This document shows positions 10,601 to 20,689 of a DNA stretch of 64,000 nucleotides, one piece after another. Source of the DNA: Protopterus annectens (lineage: Eukaryota; Chordata; Ceratodontiformes; Protopteridae); NCBI RefSeq assembly GCF_019279795.1, contig NC_056726.1, positions 1,015,884,947-1,015,948,946 on the forward strand, given 5' to 3'. A program made the position numbers and the translations under genes. Numbering within the stretch: the first letter of the stretch is position 1; every line of letters begins with the position of its first letter. The notes below the pieces were generated by a model that was given only the letters and a program-made list of their open reading frames with translations, searched no databases and had not been told where the DNA came from.

Positions 10601-12815
10601 GGATTGTTTGTCACTCCAGGTAGGCAGTTGTTTTGTGCTATTCTAAACCTCACTAGTTTAGTCAGTCATTGACTACAATTCAGCTATCTATGTGCTTCTG
10701 ACAAGGCATATAGGTCAGGTAGGTGGAGGTTAGGTTAGGTTAGGCTAAAGGAGTTTTCACTGTTATTGGTCTAATATAAGTGATATGCTCTTTATAAATT
10801 GTACTATGGATGATCCCTTTATACTCGTATCTATTTGTCTTAAACAGATAAGAGAACTGAAAAACATCCAAGTGTAAATGACTTGAAAATATTCATTAAT
10901 AAATCAGTAGTAAAAGTAATAGGTTTATCACCTAATGTCTCTGTCACCTTTGGCAAAAACTCACACTCCCTTTAAAACTGTTTCTCCACATGGTTAAAAT
11001 GATTTGGAAGATTGCATGGGTATGCATAACCTCCAGCATGGGGCAGCTGTGATTTAATTTCTGAAAGATCACCAGACTGAAACTTTTGCAGCAAATTATG
11101 AACTTTGTGATCCAAACCAGTAGGCAGAATTTCTGTTGAATATTTTACAACTTATAGCATTTTGTTATTTTAGTATTAATTGTAATTCAGTCTCCTGCAC
11201 TTATATTTAACATATGCATTTTCTTTGGGTTGTTTTGCAGTACACAGTTAATAGCAATTCGAACTGCTAGAAACTTTTTTCTCGGACCAAGTATCCAAAC
11301 TTTTCTATTGATATCAGTGACTAAAATGTACTTTTAGTTGTCATCATCGAACAGCAAAGGTGGAACACTGCAGATGTTTTTGTAATAATGAAAAAAGTTA
11401 GACTTAATGTTAGGAACACCTGTGGTATAGATTATTGAACTATTTGTGTCTTTCAGAGCAGAGGTCGGACAATGAATGGGCACCTTCCTGCAATAAATGA
11501 GCAGAGCTGGAAGTCGGAATTGTAAATGCAGTATAAAATACAACCAGACAGACCATTGCAGTGTGACAGTCCATCAGTAAACTGCTCCAGGAAGACTACA
11601 GCAACGTCAGATCCACCAAATCCAAGCCCTGGCTTAGACATGATGGCTAATAATGTAGCACTAATGTGACCAGCTGACATATGGTCTAGACCCACTGTGG
11701 CATAATAAGGAGCCATTACATAATTATGTGCTGCTCCAAACAAATCAATTCCTAATAGTGACACTTACCTTTAACCAAAGAAATCAGTATGTTTACTGCT
11801 TAGCATAAGTAATGCTTAATTAACTTTTGTGGTATTACAAGTCTTATTTCTGATCTGATCATTCTTAAGACACTTTACTTTTTATTACTTATTTTTTTTT
11901 TTAAATTAATTCTTTTTTTCATGGCAGGTACGAGCTGATATGCTTAAAAGATGCTTGCTGTTCTGCCTTCTTTTAATAGTAATGTTGCAGTGAGATGCGT
12001 GTGTGGTGGTTAAAATAAAAATAACTGTAACCCAGACAGCAGTGAATGTATAGCATGTACATATTGCCCAGTCACATTTACACAAATGTACAAACAGTAC
12101 ATCAAAGGTCATATAATAACCTACCTGCCGTATTACAATGCAGCTATAATATGTGTCAAAAGCAAGATGTTTTATTCACAGACTGTGCAAACAGAATAGT
12201 GCAAAGATACAGGTAAATGAAATATTCTTCTGATAAACCATACCACTGCATGCATTTTTTTCACTTTTAATATTTATTCTAGTTCAAAGAAAAACAGGAG
12301 CATTACGTGGCTACTTAGTGTTATGTTCATTATCAAGGACATTGTAATTGAGCAACTAAGTTGCTACTTACACACGGGTTTTTCTCATGTAGTAACTTTA
12401 TTACTGTATTGTTGGATTCTGTATTCTACGTGAGACAGAATAGAGAATTAAGTTACTGAATTCAGTCATCTCCTCACTTGGGTGTGGTAATATTACATGC
12501 TATATAATGCAGGTACCTTAAAAGACTAGCAGAGTTTCTCCAATTTCAAGAAATATTTTTAACATATGATTTGTAGACTCGCACTTCTCCAAATGATATT
12601 TTTTTCTTTGACTCTAGCTTTTTATGCTGAGTGGCAGAATTTTTTGTGCACTATAGTTTAAATATGTAACATATACACAGGTCAGGGAGGTAACAAGACA
12701 AAAATTTTTCACCATTTGCAGACATTTCACAAACTTTCAGAGAACATGATAGTCCATTTCCCGTAATTACTTAAGCACTGATTAGAACATTTTAATACAA
12801 TTTAAATTCATATAC

Positions 12816-12872
<57 letters not shown>

Positions 12873-13521
12873 CATAAATAACATTTTTCTCTGCCTAATG
12901 CTAGTATTACATTTTGATTTCACTTGATTTTAAAGTTTCTACATATCACTAGGTGCATATATATTTTAGTTAACATTATTATGCAATCATAAAGTTATTT
13001 TTTTCCATTCCAAATGCCTCCACCAAAAAAGTCAGCTTTCAAAAGGATTTGAAAAAAAAAACAAAAAAACAAATGTGATAAATCTCACCTAAACCATAAT
13101 TAATTAAAATACATTAATACTAAGAACGATTACAACCCTAGCCAATAACTTGAGGTTAAAATCAAACCTCGTACCTTGTACCTGGTAGGTAAAAACTTTA
13201 ACCTCTATGCTCATTCTCCCCAGTAAAAGTCACTTCTTTTTTTTTACTTTTACTTTTTTGTTGCTTTTTCTTTTGTTTATAATTACTTTCAAATCACTTA
13301 GTACAATAATTCACTTGTTAAACACAGACATTCCTCACAATATCACTTGTTTGTTGTATATTGTTATTAAGCATTGCTCAACATTTGCATGCGCCTCTTT
13401 CCTGTCATAATTATTTCTATAAATACCATTTGTACCCCTACACCTTACAGTAATAGGTATTAAGCTAAAATGTACATATGCTGTTTATACAACATGAGTT
13501 ATGTACATGATAGCAAAAAAT
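10601..13521. other. Unclassified region between CR1-B and PLE2
   Basis: No known transposon domain was recognised. Minus-strand open segments of unknown identity occur between 10821 and 11764 (see findings). A (TA)n tract lies at 12818-12868. The rest is AT-rich with no structure I could name. Confidence 0.5.
12818..12868. repeat. (TA)n microsatellite
   Basis: About 25 uninterrupted TA dinucleotides. Confidence 0.95.
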
Positions 13522-13535
13522 ATTATTTCAAGTAT
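13522..13535. repeat. Left TSD of PLE2
   Basis: ATTATTTCAAGTAT is repeated exactly at 20676-20689. The two copies bracket the whole palindromic PLE2 unit. Confidence 0.9.
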
Positions 13536-13586
13536 AAAACTGTTGCCAAATAACTCCAAGACTAGGGGTGTTATACCAGCAGGAAC

Positions 13587-13814
13587 AAGTAAGTAAAAAC
13601 CAAAAAGCAGCGGTTGCTGGTATACACACGGCACAATCACAGTTCTTTCCAAAGTCTCTATTCACCACAATAAATGCTCACCACGTAAAGCAGTAGTGAA
13701 AAGTAGGTAAAAGCCAAAAAGTAGCGGTTGCTGATGTACACACGGCACAATCACAGCTCTTTCCAAAGTCTCTATTCTCCACGATAAATAATCACCACGG
13801 TAAGCAGTAGTAGA
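13587..13814 (-). repeat. Two tandem 114-bp units at the PLE2 3' end
   Basis: Units 13587-13700 and 13701-13814 share blocks such as ggttgctg...acacacggcacaatcaca and ctttccaaagtctctatt. A similar pair sits in the inverted copy at 20462-20674. Terminal repetition of this sort recalls the pseudo-LTR ends of PLEs. Confidence 0.85.
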
Positions 13815-13833
13815 AAGTAAAATCCTTTTAATG

Positions 13834-13871
13834 ACAGTAAGCGCTTTCGCCTTTCGGCTTCTTCAGACTGT
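13834..13871 (-). ncRNA. Hammerhead-ribozyme-like motif, PLE2 main copy
   Basis: On the minus strand the order is ACAGT, CTGAAGA, A, GCC-GAAA-GGC, GAAA, GCGCTT, ACTGT. ACAGT/ACTGT pair as stem I. CTGAAGA fits the CUGANGA core. GCC/GGC with a GAAA loop is stem II, and GAAA is the second core box. Stem III would be only two or three bases within the self-complementary AAGCGCTT, so cleavage would probably need a dimer. One extra A precedes stem II relative to the canonical core. Hammerhead motifs are known in PLEs; the assignment here is by eye. Confidence 0.7.
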
Positions 13872-15301
13872 ATAACACTTAATTACAGTTCAAACATTCA
13901 TTTAAATACTCTAACATTAGTGCTCATTGGTTAAAATTAACAGAACTCTGTAAAAAACATTACGAGTCTAACCGAAGTCACTGAAGTCTTTGCTTGTACA
14001 TAAACATAACCATACGCTAGCATCAAACTATCACTGAAATATTGAGTTGAAGTAATTGTTCAGTATCTAAATACATTTACTTTCATTTCATGTGGCGCGA
14101 TGTACTATTATGTATGCTAAAATTAACAGAACTCTACAAAACATTTTGAGTTTAACCAAAAAATCACTGAGATCTTTGCTTGTACATGGACATAACCATA
14201 CGCTAGCACCAATCTATCAATGAAACTTAGAGTTAAAATAATTGTTCAATATCTAAATACATTCACCTTCATTTAATGTAGCAAGATCTAATATTCAACG
14301 TGGTAATTCCAACCACGTACCAGCTTCGTGTTGATGCAGTTTGAACGAAGGTAACAAGATTGAATGCATCAACGCATTAACATGATGTCACTCGTCAGGT
14401 ATTAAAAATTGACATTCCATATGTATCTTCTTGTTTAAAACCACTTCTAACAACAAATTGATGTCTTGACGATATCAAATCATTCAAGACATACATAAAA
14501 AATAAGCGTACGCAAAAATCGCATATCTATATATGCGTAACATCTAAAAACAATGCTTAAAACCAACGCATAGGAAAGTGCAGATACGTTATCTATATGC
14601 CCCAAAACAACTATACAATACTTATAAAAAGGATTAAATACTCCTGTGTAAACCGTACCATGCGACCCTATGCTGGTAATTCCAAAAGGCGCAGTTGGTG
14701 GAATGCCCTTGGTGACCCGCTACATCCTGGCTAGCGTGAGTCTGCTTGGTTCGGCAATGCATGTGGGAAACTTCAAATTCAGATTATTAAGAGTGTTGAA
14801 GTAAATAAAATTCGTGACGTGTGCTCACGATGCAAAATAAACATTCTATTGCATCACATACTGTTCCAAATGGATTTCTAAAAAATATATATATTCCTAA
14901 AAAAATATGTATATATATTTTTCTTAAAAAATATATATTTCTAAAAAATAATATATATTTGTAAAAAAACATAGTACCATCAGGTGTAAACTCATTGTTG
15001 CAGAAGTTAAAATGTATACACACAAAGCATGATGACCACAAGGGTGTAAAAATGGACTCAACCTTACAGGAGTGCTATTAAAAGTGTCCTCAACCTTAAA
15101 TGAAGACTATAAAGAATATATTAAAAATATACGGATGTATCTAAATATGAAAAGCAGAAATTGTATGAATAGAGCACATATCACTGCTGGTTACCCTAAA
15201 TGGGGTCCCATGTATGCTATGGTAGTCCATATGTACTTAAGGGCATTAGAGTGAGTATGAGAAAATGTATTGACCAATGTTACAAAGGGTTCTCTCCTTC
15301 T

Positions 15302-16170
15302 CTAAATGTCTGTTAAAGGTGTATATAGTGAATCATTCCTGATGTTTCGGTGCCCGCAATTTCCTCTTCCTAAGAAGGGGTTTAATTTGAACCTTGTCAT
15401 TAAGGCCGGATGTTGGTCCGCCCTGAGTCTAATGATCCACTTCATTTCATTCTCAAGGGTGTAATTAATTAATAATATCTCCACCTCTCATACCAGGTAC
15501 AATCTTCTGAATAACAAAAAACTTAAAGGTGTGACTAATTCCTAGTTCCTTGTTATGTTTGGCCAGAGCGTTAAACATGGAGCCTATCCTTATATGGTAG
15601 GTGTGCTCCCTAATGCGTTCCTTCAATGACCTGTTGGTCTTGCCAACGTAGAACGCTGGGCACATCTCACAAGCAGCAATATAAACTATATTCAAACTAT
15701 TGCAGTTGGTGTTTGTCTGAAAGTTATATATGCGTCTGGTGATGGGATGGGTGAAAATTGTTGTTTCATTGACGTACATACACTGATTACATTTGCCACA
15801 TGGTGTCGTATTAGTGGTGTGCATATTCTGCCTATGTGTACTAAGGTGATTCCTTGGTTTGCATAATAGTCTCTTCAAATTAGGTTGGTTCTTATATACT
15901 ACATTCAAATTTGATCCTACTATATCCTTAATGTCCTTGTCCAGTAACAAGATGTCCCAATGTTTTTCCATAATCTGTCTAACATTCATGGAATCTCTTG
16001 TAAATAACATGGATGCTCTATTGATATTCATTGATATTGGTGCATCACCCATCCCCATATTAGGGGGTGGTTCGGAGAAATAAGGTTTTGCCTTAGTCTC
16101 CCTGATGGCTTTGACGTCTAATGTGGTGCGTTTGAAAACTGTAGTGTCATAGCCCCTTTTCCATAAACTT
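15302..16170 (-). pseudogene. PLE2 GIY-YIG endonuclease region
   Basis: The main open segment (15465-16058) encodes the RT-endonuclease linker with a CGKCNQC Cys cluster, then IVYIAACEMCPAFYVGKT (GIY-YIG core) and LKERIREH (catalytic Arg, Glu, His). It is out of frame with the RT; the joining frame runs through about 16155 as FMEKGYDTTVFKR. The C-terminus breaks at about 15480 after RGGDIIN, where an attaattaatta run has shifted the frame; the remainder (YTLENEMKWIIRL) is open at 15302-15484. The same break occurs in the inverted copy. Confidence 0.87.
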
Positions 16171-17370
16171 ATTCTTCAATTCAACCAATTCTTTAGCATA
16201 GCCTTCCTCTGTTGGGTTCAACCTCGAGGCCCTAATGATCTGGCCCTTCATCACATTGTTGAAAACATATCTGGGATGCATGCTGTCCTTGTGCAGTATA
16301 GTATTCCTATGACATGTTTTTCTATGTACTGAAGTGTTTAATAACCCATTATTTAGCCTGTTGATATTCACATCTAAATAAGAGATCTGATTGTGTGAGT
16401 AAGTTGTAGTGAACCTCAAAAAATTTGTAGAATTATTCATATCAGTTATGAACCTCAATAGTGTATCTATATCACTCCTCCAAATGAAAAAGAGGTCATC
16501 CACGAATCTACGATAGATGCCTACATGTTCCTTAAAAAATTGAGATTCAAAAAGAAAAGTCTCCTCCCATTGAGCCATAACTAGGTTGGCGTAGCTATTG
16601 GCACAGGACGTGCCCATTGCTACGCCATCCTTTAAGAGTTCCTCACCATACATAAAAATGTTATTAGTTAAAACAATTTCCAGTAATAGTGTTAGGAAAT
16701 CTATTTTCTCAGGGGTAAGATCAGAGTGTATCTTCAAGTAATCTTGAACGTATTGTATCCCTAAATCATTGGGGATGACAGTGAAAAGACTCACTACATC
16801 TAACGTTACGAGTAAGTAAGGTGCATTATCGTCTACACACTTCATGTAAGAGTACAAATCCAATAAAAACTGTTTACTGTCCCTCAGGATAAAACTGTTT
16901 TTATTCACTAATGGTCTTAGATGGTATTCAATAAAGATCGACAGTGGTTCAGTCACCCACCCTTGTCCTGAAACAATCGGTCTCATGGGGGGTTCTGTGT
17001 GTGATTTATGAACCTTGGGGAGGCCTTGTACGATTGGAATAAGAGGATTGCAAACTCTAAAATAATTATATACTTCCTTAGTGATGTTATTGGATGCTAA
17101 TAGCTCATCTAGTGTATAAGATATCTGCATAACTTTCTCCTTAACAATTTCTATATTTATTTTTAAATAAGAGGAGGAATCCTCCAAAAGGAGAAACATT
17201 CTCCTATCATAGTCTGTGATGTCCATAAGTACTATAGGTCCTCCTTTATCAGCAGGCCTGATCACCAGATTATTATCATTTCTTAAATCACTGAGTGCCT
17301 GCCTATGTTTGTAACTCGTTGTATTTATATTTGACATCCTGTGTCTCTTCAAAATAAGTATGTCTGTCAT
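16147..17370 (-). pseudogene. PLE2 reverse transcriptase core
   Basis: The 407-codon open segment carries the PLE palm: IRPADKGGPIVLMD, VTLDVVSLFTVIP (motif A), DGVAMGTSCANSYAN (motif B) and YRRFVDDLFFIW (motif C, Asp-Asp intact). The first ~35 codons are a shifted reading of sequence belonging to the upstream segment (17303-17647), so the apparent start is an artefact of a frameshift near 17310. It ends prematurely at FMEKGL because of the shift near 16155. Confidence 0.88.
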
Positions 17371-18421
17371 TTTCTATCATTCTTGAGTAGACATCAAGGA
17401 GAGGGTGTAACTGGGGAATATACACACTGTTAGGTTTAAATTTTTCAGTAGTCTGTTTTTCAATAGTGTTGCCAAACTCTAATTTCAATTGAACATTTCT
17501 TATAAACATCTTAGAGTCAACTATGTAATCCACAATATTTCCTCTCTTAGTGGGTATGAAATTAAGCCCCTTATTCAACAGTTCCTCTTCATACACACTG
17601 AGTGTCCTACTAGAAAGATTTACAACTAACGAATCGACTTCTCCCACATTCTTTTCAGTGTGGGTCCTTGCTGTTCCCCTCCAGATCCCTTCCTTTTTTG
17701 CCTGCCCCTGCTCATTGATCTCGTTCTCCCTGTATGTTGTTTGTGGGCTATAGGGAAAGGAGTATTAGTGCTGGTACGAGGTAATGGATCAGAATGTGGA
17801 ATGCCACTCTGTGTGGTCTTTCTCCTTACGACTGCTTCCTCTTGTACATTCATGATACTTGAATTATTAACATCGAGGGAAGCAGTCGTTAGTAAACTGT
17901 TTACTCCATGTGACCCTCCTGCATTAACATTCTCAACACTTGTTGTCAGCATTTTTCCCTTCCTCTTCCTGAAATACTATTTCAGTGTAGGAGACATTCC
18001 TACTGTTGTTACTTCTTGTATTAGTTTGCACATCAGTATTAACATTACTGGTAACAGGTGGTCCAATGGGATAATGTGCACAACTTGGTGCACTCACGCC
18101 TGTGGTTATACCAGTTATGCCATCTCTATTAACATTCCTTTTATCCTGCTTATTGTTGGTATTATTATCAGTAACATTAAACCGTTCTCTAGGCCAAGTA
18201 AATACATTAGAATTTCTAAAATCCCTCATGTCTCTTAAAATCTTATTCTTCTTTTGTTCTATTAGCCTTCTCTCAAATACCATTACATTATCTATAATCC
18301 TTTCTATTTTTACGTCAATATTAACATTGGCATATTTTTTCATAACCGCATCAAATAAATTGTTCACTTTCATTCTCAAACTATCTTCTTCTGGTGTATG
18401 AAAGTTTATTAGCAATTTCAT
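17303..18421 (-). pseudogene. PLE2 N-terminal region, three frame-shifted pieces
   Basis: Open segments 17933-18421 (MKLLINFHTPEEDSLRMK start, Asn/Thr-rich linker), 17626-17952 (basic, GRTRSMSRGRQKRKG) and 17303-17647 (NLSSRTLSVYEEELLNKGL, a typical pre-RT PLE motif) read end to end but in alternating phases. The overlap points place frameshifts near 17945 and 17640. The basic stretch suggests nucleic-acid binding or nuclear targeting, which is inference. The 18421 ATG lies only 24 bases from the inverted junction. Confidence 0.75.
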
Positions 18422-18484
18422 ATAATTATAATTATAGCTAAGCTAACCACTAATACGACACCATGTGGCAAATGTAATCAGTGT

Positions 18485-18799
18485 ATGTACGTCAATGAAA
18501 CAACAATTTTCACCCATCCCATCACCAGACGCATATATAACTTTCAGACAAACACCAACTGCAATAGTTTGAATATAGTTTATATTGCTGCTTGTGAGAT
18601 GTGCCCAGCGTTCTACGTTGGCAAGACCAACAGGTCATTGAAGGAACGCATTAGGGAGCACACCTACCATATAAGGATAGGCTCCATGTTTAACGCTCTG
18701 GCCAAACATAACAAGGAACTAGGAATTAGTCACACCTTTAAGTTTTTTGTTATTCAGAAGATTGTACCTGGTATGAGAGGTGGAGATATTATTAATTAA
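18485..18799 (+). pseudogene. PLE2 inverted copy, GIY-YIG endonuclease fragment
   Basis: The 104-codon segment has the same residues as the C-terminal half of the minus-strand endonuclease: IVYIAACEMCPAFYVGKT and LKERIREHTYHI. No RT lies upstream, so it is a truncated, non-autonomous fragment. Beyond the stop the sequence retains HPGLNDK in another frame, while the left arm has lost one G there. Confidence 0.88.
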
Positions 18800-20404
18800 T
18801 TACACCCTTGAGAATGAAATGAAGTGGATCATTAGACTCAGGGCGGACCAACATCCGGGCCTTAATGACAAGGTTCAAATTAAACCCCTTCTTAGGAAGA
18901 GGAAATTGCGGGCACCGAAACATCAGGAATGATTCACTATATACACCTTTAACAGACATTTAGAGAAGGAGAGAACCCTTTGTAACATTGGTCAATACAT
19001 TTTCTCATACTCACTCTAATGCCCTTAAGTACATATGGACTACCATAGCATACATGGGACCCCATTTAGGGTAACCAGCAGTGATATGTGCTCTATTCAT
19101 ACCGAATTTCTGCTTTTCATATTTAGATACATCCGTATATTTTTAATATATTCTTTATAGTCTTCATGTAAGGTTGAGGACACTTTTAATAGCACTCCTG
19201 TAAGGTTGAGTCCATTTTTACACCCTTGTGGTCATCATGCTTTGTGTGTATACATTTTAACTTCTGCAACAATGAGTTTACACCTGATGGTACTATGTTT
19301 TTTTACAAATATATATTATTTTTTAGAAATATATATTTTTTAAGAAAAATATATATACATATTTTTTTAGGAATATATATATTTTTTAGAAATCCATTTG
19401 GAACAGTATGTGATGCAATAGAATGTTTATTTTGCATCGTGAGCACACGTCACGAATTTTATTTACTTCAACACTCTTAATAATCTGAATTTGAAGTTTC
19501 CCACATGCATTGCCGAACCCGCACAAGCAGACTCACGCTACCCAGGATGTAGCGGTTCAACAAGGACATTCCACCAACTGCGCCTTTTGGAATTACCAGC
19601 ATAGGGTCGCATGGTACGGTTTACACAGGAGTATTTAATCCTTTTTATAAGTATTGTATAGTTGTTTTGGGGCATATAGATAACGTATCTGCACTTTCCT
19701 ATGCGTTGGTTTTAAGCATTGTTTTTAGATGTTACGCATATATAGATATGCGATTTTTGCGTACGCTTATTTTTTATGTATGTCTTGAATGATTTGATAT
19801 CGTCAAGACATCAATTTGTTGTTAGAAGTGGTTTTTAAACAAGAAGATACATATGGAATGTCAATTTTTTAATACCTGACGCAGTGACATCATGTTCATG
19901 CGTTGATGCATTCAATCTTGTTACCTTCGTTCAAACTGCATCAACACGAAGCTGGTACGTGGTTGGAATTACCACGTTGAATATTAGATCTTGCTACATT
20001 AAATGAAGGTGAATGTATTTAGATATTGAACAATTATTTTAACTCTAAGTTTCATTGATAGATTGGTGCTAGCGTATGGTTATGTCCATGTACAAGCAAA
20101 GATCTCAGTGATTTTTTGGTTAAACTCAAAATGTTTTGTAGAGTTCTGTTAATTTTAGCATACATAATAGTACATCGCGCCACATGAAATGAAAGTAAAT
20201 GTATTTAGATACTGAACAATTACTTCAACTCAATATTTCAGTGATAGTTTGATGCTAGCGTATGGTTATGTTTATGTACAAGCAAAGACTTCAGTGACTT
20301 CCGGTTAGACTCGTAATGTTTTTTACAGAGTTCTGTTAATTTTAACCAATGAGCACTAATGTTAGAGTATTTAAATGAATGTTTGAACTGTAATTAAGTG
20401 TTAT

Positions 20405-20442
20405 ACAGTCTGAAGAAGCCGAAAGGCGAAAGCGCTTACTGT
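20405..20442 (+). ncRNA. Hammerhead-ribozyme-like motif, PLE2 inverted copy
   Basis: This is a base-for-base identical counterpart of the motif at 13834-13871, with stem I, the CTGAAGA core, the GAAA-capped stem II and the GAAA box all retained. Because the arms are inverted, both motifs would be in sense orientation only in their own strand's transcript. Confidence 0.7.
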
Positions 20443-20675
20443 CATTAAAAGGATTTTACTTTCTACTACTGCTTACCGTGGTGATTATTTATCGTGGAGA
20501 ATAGAGACTTTGGAAAGAGCTGTGATTGTGCCGTGTGTACATCAGCAACCGCTACTTTTTGGCTTTTACCTACTTTTCACTACTGCTTTACGTGGTGAGC
20601 ATTTATTGTGGTGAATAGAGACTTTGGAAAGAACTGTGATTGTGCCGTGTGTATACCAGCAACCGCTGCTTTTTA

Positions 20676-20689
20676 ATTATTTCAAGTAT
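20676..20689. repeat. Right TSD of PLE2
   Basis: Exact copy of the 14 bases at 13522-13535. Confidence 0.9.

Larger units (their letters stand above)
13536..18445 (-). mobile_element. PLE2 main copy: Penelope-like element
   Basis: This 4.9-kb minus-strand PLE encodes an N-terminal leader region, reverse transcriptase and GIY-YIG endonuclease, followed by a ~1.9-kb 3' UTR. Its coding region has at least five frameshifts (about 17945, 17640, 17310, 16155 and 15480). The 3' UTR holds a hammerhead-like motif (13834-13871) and two tandem 114-bp units. At its 5' side it joins head-to-head an inverted partial copy starting at 18446. It is a different PLE lineage from PLE1: the proteins are alignable only at the catalytic motifs. 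Confidence 0.92.
18446..20675 (+). mobile_element. PLE2 inverted partial copy
   Basis: This plus-strand copy starts inside the endonuclease linker (accactaatacgacaccatg) and runs to the 3' end. It is nearly identical in inverted orientation to 13602-15818. It carries the endonuclease at 18485-18799, the same frameshift after RGGDIIN, the hammerhead-like motif and the 114-bp repeats. It lacks the last ~66 bases present in the main copy (13536-13601). Small indels, such as a 5-base difference near 19520, show the arms have diverged slightly. Confidence 0.92.

Noticed and set aside
14870-14970. AT-rich palindromic-looking tract as a replication origin or cruciform
   Set aside because: It is simple taaaaaatatat-type sequence within the PLE2 3' UTR, repeated in the inverted arm; nothing beyond base composition supports a function.
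13536-20675. Inverted arms read as terminal inverted repeats of a giant DNA transposon
   Set aside because: The arms contain PLE endonuclease coding in sense on opposite strands and the interior is PLE RT; a head-to-head PLE explains this better.
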